A DNA stretch of 11,033 nucleotides from a bacterium. Lineage in GTDB: Bacteria; JAMCPX01. Each line of letters starts with the position of its first letter. The first letter of the stretch is position 1. The position numbers were made by a program, and so were the translations under genes. This document shows, piece by piece, positions 1-7,071 of this stretch. Location: contig JAKAHI010000014.1 of assembly GCA_021815065.1 (NCBI GenBank), positions 1 through 11,033 on the forward strand, read 5' to 3'. The notes under the pieces were generated by a model that searched no databases, was not told the origin of the DNA, and saw nothing but the letters and a program-made list of their open reading frames with translations.

Positions 1-219
1 ATTGTTGAAATCTTTTGCCGTCAAAGGGAATTGAATGCCCGTTTGTGCCATAGCATTGCGAAGACCGGTTTGATCTTTCATAAGTGCCTCTGGTATGTAG
101 TAAGCAAGATGCATACTTCCTGATCCGTTTAGTTTGAGTACTACATCTTCTTTTACATTGATGCAGCCCGCTATGAATACCAAGCCCATTAAAGCAATAT
201 ACCCGATATGTTTTCGCAT
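1..219 (-). CDS. Lipoprotein, N-terminal part (runs off the left edge), LppM-like
   Basis: The first 73 codons of a minus-strand gene are present, starting at the ATG complementary to 217-219; the rest lies outside the window. The protein begins with a lipoprotein signal peptide: basic residues at 2-4 (RKH), a hydrophobic core at about 5-17, and a lipobox IAGC with the acylated cysteine at residue 19. It is therefore probably anchored in a membrane by lipid. The mature part has a VVLKLNGSGSMHLAYYIP stretch, which resembles the start of LppM/DUF3153-type lipoprotein domains (a strand, a GSG turn, a second strand). That family match is from memory of the pattern and is tentative. No function is claimed. 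The Shine-Dalgarno is weak (AAAAGAAAAG just before ATG). It lies downstream of ppdK in the same direction, but a terminator at 416-441 separates them, so it is probably its own transcription unit. Confidence 0.7.
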   Translation of the reverse strand, partial: MRKHIGYIALMGLVFIAGCINVKEDVVLKLNGSGSMHLAYYIPEALMKDQTGLRNAMAQTGIQFPLTAKDFNN

Positions 220-300
220 GCTTTTCTTTTTACAGAAATTTATGGTTTATGTCAAATGAACTCACGGATTAAACATTTCCGCAAAAGCCGGCACTAAAAA

Positions 301-306
301 AATATA
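301..306 (-). promoter_or_regulatory. Possible -10 box for the lipoprotein gene
   Basis: Read on the minus strand, TATATT matches 5 of 6 bases of the sigma-70 -10 consensus and lies about 80 bases before the lipoprotein start. The -35 region 17-18 bases upstream is poor (TTTTTA/TTTTAG), and the region is AT-rich, so a chance match is quite possible. The rest of the 220-415 gap shows no gene and no other convincing signal except the palindrome at 396-411. Confidence 0.2.
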
Positions 307-395
307 CTGTGTGCTTTCACCCACTAAAAACGATATTTGCAATTATTCAACAAACATGCGCTAACGAGCTAATTATGTTCAATAATTATGGGTTT

Positions 396-411
396 TTTAA
401 AATATTTTAAA
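396..411. repeat. Perfect 16-base AT-only palindrome
   Basis: TTTAAAATATTTTAAA is its own reverse complement over all 16 bases. On the minus strand it begins a few bases after the ppdK terminator hairpin and lies upstream of the lipoprotein gene. It could be an operator, part of the AT-rich tail of the terminator, or chance in an AT-rich gap. Confidence 0.45.
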
Positions 412-415
412 CATC

Positions 416-441
416 AAAAGGGTTGGGTTACCAACCCTTTT
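416..441 (-). terminator. Intrinsic terminator of the glyQ-glyS-ppdK operon
   Basis: An 11-base perfect inverted repeat (AAAAGGGTTGG / CCAACCCTTTT) encloses a 4-base loop at 427-430. It lies 16 bases past the ppdK stop codon. In the minus-strand transcript the stem has a GC-rich core and ends in UUUU, followed by AU-rich sequence, as expected for a Rho-independent terminator. The stem is symmetric enough to act in both directions, but no plus-strand gene ends here. Confidence 0.8.
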
Positions 442-457
442 GCGCCTTTTCACCCAC

Positions 458-3220
458 TTATTTTTTGTGCTTTGCTGACGCAGCACTTAATACAGCTTGT
501 GCAGCAGCCAGCCTTGCAACAGGAATTCTGTAGGGAGAACAGCTTACATAGGTCAGGCCTATGTCGTGACAGAAGTGTATGGTTTGTGGATCCCCGCCGT
601 GTTCCCCGCAGATACCAAGTTTTATGTCCGGTCTTGTTTTCCTTCCTTTTTCAACTGCTATTTTTACAAGGCCGCCAACCCCTTTGACATCAATGGTTGC
701 AAACGGGTCAAACGACAAAATGTTCTGAGGTTTTATCATAACGTGATAACCGCACACCTCACACACGCCGTCCTTGTTCAGCCTTCCGCCGCATACGGGA
801 CAATGTTCTGAATACGATCTATAGAAGCTTATAAATCTTCCGGCATCATCCCTTGAAAAGCCATACGTCGTCTGGGTAAGATCGTTTGTTCCAAAGGAGA
901 AAAACTCCGCCTCACCGGCGATCTCATCCGCAGTTATGGCCGCCCTCGGCAGCTCTATCATCGTTCCAACCAGGAACTTGATCTTCTTATTCTTTTGTTT
1001 CATTACTTCGTTGGCTGTTTCGATCACGATGGTTTTTTGCGCATGCATCTCTTCGACCATGCTAATGACCGGAAGCATGATTTCCGGATAGACCTTGATA
1101 CCCTGATTCAGAAGGTCACAGGCGGCCTCTATGATTGCCCTGACCTGCATCCGGGTAATGTCCGGCATTATAATGCCGAGCCGCGCCCCCCGTAAGCCGA
1201 GCATAGGATTGAATTCGTGCAGTTCTTCTACCCGGGCAAGGAGCTTCTTTTTCTCCGCTATGACCGCCGGGTTTCCCCCCTGCAGTTCAAGCTTTGTAAT
1301 TTCAACCATCAATTCTTCCCTCTTTGGAAGGAACTCATGGAGCGGCGGATCCAGCAGCCTTATGGTAACCGGCAAGCCCTGCATCTCCTTTAAAATGCCG
1401 GCAAAATCCTGCCTCTGCATAACAAGGAGCATGTCCAGAAACTTGAGCCGTTCTTCCCTTGTTTCCGCAAGGATCATTTTCTGCATGATGCCTATCCTGT
1501 CCTCTGCAAAAAACATGTGTTCTGTCCTGCACAATCCGACACCCTGCGCACCGAATGCCCTTGCCCTGCTCGCATCCCTTGGTGTATCGGCATTCGCCCG
1601 TACGCCGAGCTTTCTGATGTTGTCGGCCCAGGTCATAATGGTTTTGAAATCTCCGGTAAGATCCGGATCGACAAACGGGACCTTCCCTATGATTACCTCG
1701 CCCGTTGTTCCGTTGATCGATAGGTAATCACCCTCTTTCAATAATTTGTCCCCAACCTTTACAGAATGCGTTTTTGCATCTATCTCAAGCATCTCGCATC
1801 CCACGATAGCCGGCTTGCCATATTGCCGCGCAACGACTGCCGCGTGTGAGGTCATACCGCCCCTCCTGGTCAAAATACCTTTTGAAGCGTCCATGCCATG
1901 GATGTCATCCGGGGATGTTTCTTCTCTCAAAAGGACGACTGCCTGACCTTTCTGGGCCCAATCGACGGCCTTATTCGCTTCAAATACAATCATGCCGGAA
2001 GCTGCACCGGGAGATGCTGCAAGGCCCTTTGCAATCACATCGTATTTCGCCTTTGGATCGAATACCGGGTGAAGGAGCTGCTCAACCTTATCGGGTTCAA
2101 TCCTTGCTATGGCCTGTTCTTTGGTAATCAGTCTTTCTTTTACCAGATCCACTGCAATCTTCAGAGCAGCCTGGGGGGTCCTTTTGCCTGTCCTCGTCTG
2201 AAGCATGTAGAGCTTTTCATTCTCAATGGTAAACTCAAAGTCCTGAACATCCCTGTAATGTTTCTCGAGCCTCGTCGTAATATCTCTCAACTGTCTGAAA
2301 ACAACGGGCATCTCTTTCCCAAGATCTGATATAGGTTTTGGGGTCCTTATGCCTGCCACGACATCCTCGCCCTGAGCATTGGTGAGATACTCTCCGTAAA
2401 ACATCTTTTCTCCCGTTGCAGGGTTACGGGTAAATCCTACGCCTGTTGCGGACTTGTCCCCGGTATTGCCGAACACCATGGTCTGGACATTCACTGCCGT
2501 ACCAAGGGTTTCTGGTATATTGTTCTGCTTTCTATAGTATATAGCCCGGTCATTGTTCCATGATTTAAAGACCGCTTCTATTGCCATAAACAATTGCTGA
2601 TAAGGGTCCTGCGGAAATTCTATCTTTGCCTTTGACTTTATAATGCTCTTAAAATCCTCTACCACGGATTTTAATGCTGCCGGAGGAACGGAGGTATCGT
2701 CCTTTGCATTGTATTTCTTTTTATACCCTTCGAAGACCTCTTCGAAAACTTTTTTACCCATATTCAGGACGACATCACCGAACATATACATGAACCGCCG
2801 GTAGCTGTCATAGGCAAATCTTTGATTGCCGGTCTTATCTGCAAGACCTGCAACGGTCAGATCGTTGAGTCCGAGGTTCAGTATCGTATCCATCATACCC
2901 GGCATGGAAAACTTCGCACCGGAGCGGACAGATACAAGCAAGGGGTTATCTTTATTGCCGAATCCTTTCCCTGTAACGGTTTCCAGTCTCTTGATCGATT
3001 TTTTTACCTCCTCCCGTAAATCCGAAGGGACCTTCATGCCTTTCTTGAAATATTCGAGACAAACAGTTGTCGGAATGGTAAAGCCCGGCGGTACGGGTAT
3101 ACCTGCCCTTGTCATTTCGGCAAGCCCGGCTCCTTTACCGCCAAGCAGGTCCTTCATATCGCCTTTGCCGTCAGCCTTGCCTTTTGCAAAGAAGTATATC
3201 CGCTTTATCTTTTGTGCCAT
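458..3220 (-). CDS. ppdK: Pyruvate, phosphate dikinase with a zinc-ribbon-like insertion
   Basis: This 920-residue cytoplasmic enzyme interconverts pyruvate + ATP + Pi and PEP + AMP + PPi. The N-terminal ATP-grasp domain shows GGKGAGLAEM near residue 27 and the SVRSGAKFSMPGMMDT stretch typical of PPDK. The central swivelling domain has GGMTSHAAVVAR with the phosphorylated histidine at His459. The C-terminal PEP/pyruvate barrel has GVGLCRTEHMFF, GTNDLTQTTYGFSRDDAG and CGEHGGDP with the catalytic Cys871. Family members are usually about 870-910 residues. The extra length comes largely from residues about 801-837, where CPVC (807-810) and CEVC (820-823) form a four-cysteine zinc-ribbon-like insert just before the conserved DPFATID. 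The start ATG is preceded by AGGGGG, which overlaps the glyS stop codon; only 8 bases separate the genes, so it is probably translated from the glyQ-glyS mRNA. In an organism with a regulatory PTS it may help set the PEP/pyruvate ratio (inference). Confidence 0.97.
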   Translation of the reverse strand: MAQKIKRIYFFAKGKADGKGDMKDLLGGKGAGLAEMTRAGIPVPPGFTIPTTVCLEYFKKGMKVPSDLREEVKKSIKRLETVTGKGFGNKDNPLLVSVRSGAKFSMPGMMDTILNLGLNDLTVAGLADKTGNQRFAYDSYRRFMYMFGDVVLNMGKKVFEEVFEGYKKKYNAKDDTSVPPAALKSVVEDFKSIIKSKAKIEFPQDPYQQLFMAIEAVFKSWNNDRAIYYRKQNNIPETLGTAVNVQTMVFGNTGDKSATGVGFTRNPATGEKMFYGEYLTNAQGEDVVAGIRTPKPISDLGKEMPVVFRQLRDITTRLEKHYRDVQDFEFTIENEKLYMLQTRTGKRTPQAALKIAVDLVKERLITKEQAIARIEPDKVEQLLHPVFDPKAKYDVIAKGLAASPGAASGMIVFEANKAVDWAQKGQAVVLLREETSPDDIHGMDASKGILTRRGGMTSHAAVVARQYGKPAIVGCEMLEIDAKTHSVKVGDKLLKEGDYLSINGTTGEVIIGKVPFVDPDLTGDFKTIMTWADNIRKLGVRANADTPRDASRARAFGAQGVGLCRTEHMFFAEDRIGIMQKMILAETREERLKFLDMLLVMQRQDFAGILKEMQGLPVTIRLLDPPLHEFLPKREELMVEITKLELQGGNPAVIAEKKKLLARVEELHEFNPMLGLRGARLGIIMPDITRMQVRAIIEAACDLLNQGIKVYPEIMLPVISMVEEMHAQKTIVIETANEVMKQKNKKIKFLVGTMIELPRAAITADEIAGEAEFFSFGTNDLTQTTYGFSRDDAGRFISFYRSYSEHCPVCGGRLNKDGVCEVCGYHVMIKPQNILSFDPFATIDVKGVGGLVKIAVEKGRKTRPDIKLGICGEHGGDPQTIHFCHDIGLTYVSCSPYRIPVARLAAAQAVLSAASAKHKK

Positions 3221-3228
3221 AAAACCCC

Positions 3229-5505
3229 CTATATCAATTTAGTTATATCTAAAATCTGCATAACAAGATTTTTCATCTTTGCAAGCAGATTTAATCTGTT
3301 GGTTCTTATGTCTTGATTTTCGCTCATCACAAGCACCTTCTCAAAAAAGATATTTATCTCAGGGACAAGTTTCTCAAGTGTTTGTATATATCCTATATAA
3401 TTTCTTGTTGCAAGAGATGATTGAACTTCGGCATTCACCGCCAAGTACTTGTCATACAAGGCTTTTTCCGATGGTTCAATAAGCAGCTCCGGTTTAACCT
3501 CATCAGGGCTATGGTTCTTTGAGATGTTTATGACCCGCTTGAAAGCAAGCATGATCGGTTCAAATTCCGGATTAAAAACGATATCCTTTAAGGCATGTAT
3601 CCGCTTGTCTGCATCAAGAATGTTCTCTGGTTCTGTAGAAAGAACGGCATTGATTAGCTTGCCGATATTTATAGAATCTTTAAGATCGGCTTGCAGATCA
3701 TGTTCTTTTGCTATTGTATTTAATTCCGATCGGTTCAAGTCAGTCAGATCATGAGTTGTTACACCCCGTCTTGCTATATCCTGCCTTATCTCTTCATCGC
3801 TCAGACCTGAATTATCTCTATCTGCTTTATTATTATATCTCTCCCTGAGAATACCCTCGAATCTTGTATACATGAAATTTAATATTGCGTGCTTCAGTTT
3901 GTCTCTATCAGTAATATGTTTATACTGATCTATACTGAAATCTACGAGTTTTTTTATATTTACCGATATCCCGTCCGCAGCGGGACGATCGGGTGATGCC
4001 GGTAACATCGTTAAGAGAATACCAATTGCAGCCCGCCTTAATCCATAGGGGTCCTGTGTGCCTGTAGGGACCTCTCCAATACTAAAGAATCCTGCAAGGG
4101 TATCTGCTTTGTCAGCCATGGAAATAAGCATTCCGGGCATTGATCCCGGCACACTATTACGATGTTCGCCGATTGCGGACGCTGCCATCCCGGCCGATGG
4201 ATCTTTGAGTAAACAATACTGTTTCCCGATAATTCCCTGAAGCTCCGGGAACTCGGACACAAGCCGTGTTGCGAGGTCTGCCTTACAAAGGCGTGCAGCT
4301 TTCAGGATAACGCCGCGTGTTTGCTCATCCATTTTCATGGTATCGGCAAGGAAGGATGCTATAGTTACAATGCGCTGTGTTTTGTCATAAAGGCTCCCAA
4401 GCCCGGGATAATATGTCATGCCCTTCAACAGCTCGGCATAGAATTCGAGCGGCTGTTTTATGTCTTCGCGGTAATAAAACTCAGCGTCATCAAGCCGTGC
4501 AGTCAGCACCCTCTCATAGCCCCTTTTGATAATTGCCTTATCGCCGTAAGGATTGTTGCTTACACCTATGAAGTAAGGCATAAGTGTAAGCCCGTTATCT
4601 GCGATAGGGACATACTTCTGATGGGTCTTCATGACGCTCATGATGACTTCCTGCGGCAGATTCGTGAATCGTTCGTCAAAGCTGCCTAAAACTGCCACGG
4701 GCGATTCTACGAGATTGGTAATAGCATCAAGCAACGCACTGTCGGGTTGAGCCTGCCCTTTTACCCTTTTTGCCATTTCTTCTGTCTGCTTCATGATGAT
4801 GTTCTTTCTCGCAGCAACATCCGGCAAAATCTTTTCCTTTTGCATGACTTTCAACCATGAATCAACTCCGTTGACTTTAATTTTTTTCCCACTGCCGGTC
4901 CTCAGTCCATACGTAAATGATGATGCCTTAACATCGCCAATAGTAAGAGGAACAACCTTGCCGCCGTACAGAACAACCAGCCATCGTATGGGCCGGATGA
5001 ACCTTATTGAACTGCCTGAACTATTTGAATTGTTCTCTTTGTCTCCCCATCTCATGGATTTCCTGAAGGGTGACGTCAAGATTATGTTTCTCAGCCTTTC
5101 TTTTATAAGCGTTTTCGTCTGTGCGCCGGGCTTTTTGATCTCAACCTGGACAAACTCTCCTTTATCCAGTCTGACAACCTGGAGCGCCCCGGCGTCCACA
5201 CCTTTCGAACGCGCAAAACCGATTGCAGCCTGTGTTGGATTCCCGTCCTTGCCAAAAGCAGCTTCTTTCCTCGGACCTGTATAGGTTGTACTGCTCGACC
5301 CGCCCTTATCGGAAACCTCCGCGGCAGATAAGACCAGACGCCGCGGTGTAGAAAATGTTTTTATTTGTTTAAAGGTTATATGCTCTGATTCAAATAATTG
5401 TCTGATGCTGTTTGACAGGTATTCTATCGCAGGATTGATCTCTGCAACAGGTATCTCTTCAACGCCAATTTCTATAAAGAGTTCCGGTCTATGCAATACT
5501 GTCAT
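3229..5505 (-). CDS. glyS: Glycyl-tRNA synthetase beta subunit
   Basis: This is the large, tRNA-binding subunit of the alpha2beta2 glycyl-tRNA synthetase, which works with GlyQ to charge tRNA-Gly. The N-terminus has the family's FIEIGVEEIP; the middle has ARLDDAEFYYREDIKQPLE and KADLATRLVSEFPELQGI; then come ADKADTLAG and DPYGLRRAAIGIL. The C-terminal anticodon-binding part includes FEPIMLAFKRVINI and ends with FFEKVLVMSENQDIRTNRLNLL, as in other GlyS proteins. At 758 residues it is longer than the usual roughly 690. Most of the excess is a charged stretch at about residues 557-611, before a segment that realigns with the family. Some normally conserved positions look altered: TYGLR stands where I expect a (T/R)xGHR-type motif. 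The start overlaps the glyQ stop in an ATGA, which indicates translational coupling and balanced subunit synthesis. Confidence 0.96.
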   Translation of the reverse strand: MTVLHRPELFIEIGVEEIPVAEINPAIEYLSNSIRQLFESEHITFKQIKTFSTPRRLVLSAAEVSDKGGSSSTTYTGPRKEAAFGKDGNPTQAAIGFARSKGVDAGALQVVRLDKGEFVQVEIKKPGAQTKTLIKERLRNIILTSPFRKSMRWGDKENNSNSSGSSIRFIRPIRWLVVLYGGKVVPLTIGDVKASSFTYGLRTGSGKKIKVNGVDSWLKVMQKEKILPDVAARKNIIMKQTEEMAKRVKGQAQPDSALLDAITNLVESPVAVLGSFDERFTNLPQEVIMSVMKTHQKYVPIADNGLTLMPYFIGVSNNPYGDKAIIKRGYERVLTARLDDAEFYYREDIKQPLEFYAELLKGMTYYPGLGSLYDKTQRIVTIASFLADTMKMDEQTRGVILKAARLCKADLATRLVSEFPELQGIIGKQYCLLKDPSAGMAASAIGEHRNSVPGSMPGMLISMADKADTLAGFFSIGEVPTGTQDPYGLRRAAIGILLTMLPASPDRPAADGISVNIKKLVDFSIDQYKHITDRDKLKHAILNFMYTRFEGILRERYNNKADRDNSGLSDEEIRQDIARRGVTTHDLTDLNRSELNTIAKEHDLQADLKDSINIGKLINAVLSTEPENILDADKRIHALKDIVFNPEFEPIMLAFKRVINISKNHSPDEVKPELLIEPSEKALYDKYLAVNAEVQSSLATRNYIGYIQTLEKLVPEINIFFEKVLVMSENQDIRTNRLNLLAKMKNLVMQILDITKLI

Positions 5506-6386
5506 TTTGAATCTCTGCTTTCTTCATTTTTACTGTTTAATGTTGAATCCTGAGTTTGTTTATATGCCTGTGCAACACCCTTTGCCATCGCCCGCACCCT
5601 GCCGATGTACCGTGCCCTTTCTGCAACAGATATGGCACGCCGTGCATCGAGCAGGTTGAAAAGGTGAGAACATTTCAGCGTACAGTCATAAGCCGGAAGA
5701 AACAGCCCTTCTCCGGTGAGCCGCAGAGATTCCTTTTCGTACTCATTAAAAAGAAGAAAAAGCCTGTTAATATCGGCAGATTCGAAGTTGTACGCCGATT
5801 GCTGGTGTTCATTCTCTTTGAATAGGTCTCCGTATCTGACCTTGTTGTTCCATTTGAGGTCAAAGACGTTCTCAACTCCCTGCAGGTACATGGAGATTCG
5901 CTCGATCCCATAGGTGATCTCTACCGGAATGGATGCCAGATCAACACCCCCTGCCTGTTGAAAGTACGTAAACTGGGTAATCTCCATGCCGTCGAGCCAA
6001 ACCTCCCATCCAAGCCCCCAGGCACCGAGCGTTGGAGACTCCCAATCGTCCTCTACAAACCGTATGTCGTGTTTTTTTATTTTTATCCCAAGGGCATCGA
6101 GGCTTTTAAGGTACATATCCTGAATATCGGGAGGCGATGGCTTGATAATAACCTGATACTGAAAATATTTTTGGAGTCTGTTTGGATTTTCACCGTACCG
6201 GCCATCCGTAGGCCTTCTGGACGGCTGAACATAGGCCGCTGACCATGGGGCCGGGTTGAGTACCCTTAAAAAGGTAGATGGATGAAATGTCCCCGCACCA
6301 ACCTCAACATCGTACGGTTGATCGACGACACATCCGCTGTTTGACCAGAATTTGTTTAATGTGAAAATAACGTCCTGGATATTCAT
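5502..6386 (-). CDS. glyQ: Glycyl-tRNA synthetase alpha subunit
   Basis: This 294-residue protein is the catalytic class II subunit of bacterial alpha2beta2 GlyRS and forms glycyl-adenylate and Gly-tRNA with GlyS. The match is very strong throughout: VEVGAGTFHPSTFLR (28-41), AYVQPSRRPTDGRYGENPNR (51-70), HDIRFVEDDWESPTLGAWG (106-124), GMEITQFTYFQQ (133-144) and the motif-3-like EITYGIERISMYLQG (156-170). The length is normal, with a short polar C-terminal tail. The ATG is preceded by AGGCGGA at 4 bases' spacing, and a TTGACA-type promoter lies just upstream, so this is the first gene of the glyQ-glyS-ppdK operon. No T-box-like leader is visible; the predicted untranslated leader is only about 13 bases. 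Confidence 0.98.
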   Translation of the reverse strand: MNIQDVIFTLNKFWSNSGCVVDQPYDVEVGAGTFHPSTFLRVLNPAPWSAAYVQPSRRPTDGRYGENPNRLQKYFQYQVIIKPSPPDIQDMYLKSLDALGIKIKKHDIRFVEDDWESPTLGAWGLGWEVWLDGMEITQFTYFQQAGGVDLASIPVEITYGIERISMYLQGVENVFDLKWNNKVRYGDLFKENEHQQSAYNFESADINRLFLLFNEYEKESLRLTGEGLFLPAYDCTLKCSHLFNLLDARRAISVAERARYIGRVRAMAKGVAQAYKQTQDSTLNSKNEESRDSK

Positions 6387-6406
6387 ATCATCCGCCTAAG
6401 GCAAGA

Positions 6407-6436
6407 ATGGTATCCAGAAACGGCAGTGTTTGTCAA
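6407..6436 (-). promoter_or_regulatory. Likely sigma-70 promoter of the glyQ-glyS-ppdK operon
   Basis: Read on the minus strand, a perfect TTGACA (complement of 6431-6436) is followed after 18 bases by TACCAT (complement of 6407-6412), which matches 4 of 6 bases of the -10 consensus. The implied start site is near 6400, giving a very short leader that still contains the glyQ Shine-Dalgarno. The prediction is from consensus only. Confidence 0.45.
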
Positions 6437-6469
6437 CCCCGTCAGAAGATGCAGAGAAAACAGTTGAAA

Positions 6470-6497
6470 TTGCCGAAACCTTAGCCTATCTTATAAC
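6470..6497 (+). promoter_or_regulatory. Possible sigma-70 promoter of the hpf-hprK-rapZ-PTS operon
   Basis: TTGCCG (6470-6475, 4/6) and TATAAC (6492-6497, 5/6) are separated by 16 bases and point at hpf. The start site would be near 6504, with a leader of about 25 bases containing the strong hpf ribosome binding site. An alternative pairing, TTGAAA with TATCTT at 17 bases, overlaps it. I saw no clear sigma-54 (GG-N10-GC) promoter in the gap. Confidence 0.38.
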
Positions 6498-6516
6498 AAG
6501 AACACAAAATAATTAC

Positions 6517-6522
6517 AGGAGG
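6517..6522 (+). promoter_or_regulatory. Shine-Dalgarno that fixes the hpf start
   Basis: A perfect AGGAGG sits 6 bases before the ATG at 6529. It favours this start over an in-frame TTG at 6430, which would add 33 residues that do not resemble the family and would overlap the divergent promoter. Confidence 0.85.
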
Positions 6523-6528
6523 AACTCT

Positions 6529-7071
6529 ATGAACATTCAGGTAACCTTCAGACACATCCCTTCATCCAGTGCTTTGAAACAATACGCAGAGGAAAAGATC
6601 ACAAAACTGATAAAATCCCTGAAAGAGCCTATCGAGGTTCATATCATTTTTACTCAGGAGAAGAAAAACAACACCGTTGAGTTGACGCTTACATCGGCAG
6701 GCAAGGAACTCTATGCCAAAGAGCGCGGCGGAGATATGTATGCCGCCATTGACCTTATACACGATAAACTCGACAAGCAGATCAAAAAGCTGAAAGAGAA
6801 GAAAAAAAAGCACACGGGTATAGCCTCCATGAAGCACCTCCAGCAGGCCGGGTTCGCGGATGAAGAAGAGGATAAAGACGAGGTCATGGTAATACCCGAG
6901 AAAGATTACTTTGTACGTCCCATGACAACGGAGGAGGCGGTCCTCCAGCTCGATATATCGGAGACCCCTTTTCTCGTTTACCTCGATGCCGGGGCTGAAA
7001 GGGTCAATGTGGTATTCAAGCGGGACGACGGACAGTACGGACTTATTGAAACAGGTGCCAGATATAAATAA
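6529..7071 (+). CDS. hpf: Ribosome hibernation-promoting factor, long form
   Basis: From the ATG at 6529 the protein has 180 residues. It begins MNIQVTFRHIPSS, the usual first strand of the HPF/RaiA domain (about residues 1-95), which binds the small ribosomal subunit in the decoding region and blocks translation during slow growth. A lysine-rich stretch at 87-94 leads into an acidic linker (EEEDKDE). The C-terminal domain, about 122-180, has the long-HPF pattern (PEKDYFVRPMTTEEAVLQLD, then NVVFKRDDGQYGLIE). In long HPFs this domain pairs two ribosomes into 100S dimers. It leads an operon with hprK, rapZ and PTS genes; in many proteobacteria hpf sits in this neighbourhood together with rpoN, but rpoN is absent from this window. 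Its last codons overlap the predicted start of hprK. An A8 run at 6802-6809 lies at the domain boundary. Confidence 0.93.
   Translation: MNIQVTFRHIPSSSALKQYAEEKITKLIKSLKEPIEVHIIFTQEKKNNTVELTLTSAGKELYAKERGGDMYAAIDLIHDKLDKQIKKLKEKKKKHTGIASMKHLQQAGFADEEEDKDEVMVIPEKDYFVRPMTTEEAVLQLDISETPFLVYLDAGAERVNVVFKRDDGQYGLIETGARYK

Noticed and set aside
227..255. TTGACA-N17-TAAAAA on the minus strand before the lipoprotein gene
   Set aside because: The -35 is perfect, but the -10 is weak and the start site would fall on the ATG, requiring a leaderless mRNA. Chance is more likely.
292..330. Direct repeat CACTAAAAA at 292-300 and 322-330
   Set aside because: It is two short copies of an A-rich 9-mer 30 bases apart in an AT-rich spacer, with no third copy and no evident role.
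1131..1727. 198-codon open frame on the plus strand, antisense to ppdK
   Set aside because: It lies wholly opposite strongly conserved PPDK sequence, and its translation is serine/proline-rich with no recognisable domain, as expected of a frame shadow.
4793..5284. 163-codon open frame on the plus strand, antisense to glyS
   Set aside because: It is opposite well-supported glyS coding sequence, without a ribosome binding site or a recognisable protein pattern.
6430..6528. Upstream in-frame TTG start that would extend hpf by 33 residues
   Set aside because: The added residues do not resemble HPF, the TTG overlaps the likely glyQ promoter, and a perfect AGGAGG precedes the ATG at 6529 where family homology begins.
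6387..6528. T-box riboswitch or other structured leader before glyQ
   Set aside because: The gap is short, no T-box consensus or terminator/antiterminator pair is visible, and the likely promoter leaves only about 13 bases of leader.
6387..6528. Sigma-54 promoter for the hpf-PTS operon
   Set aside because: The PTS-Ntr-like context prompted a check, but no clean GG-N10-GC element was found.
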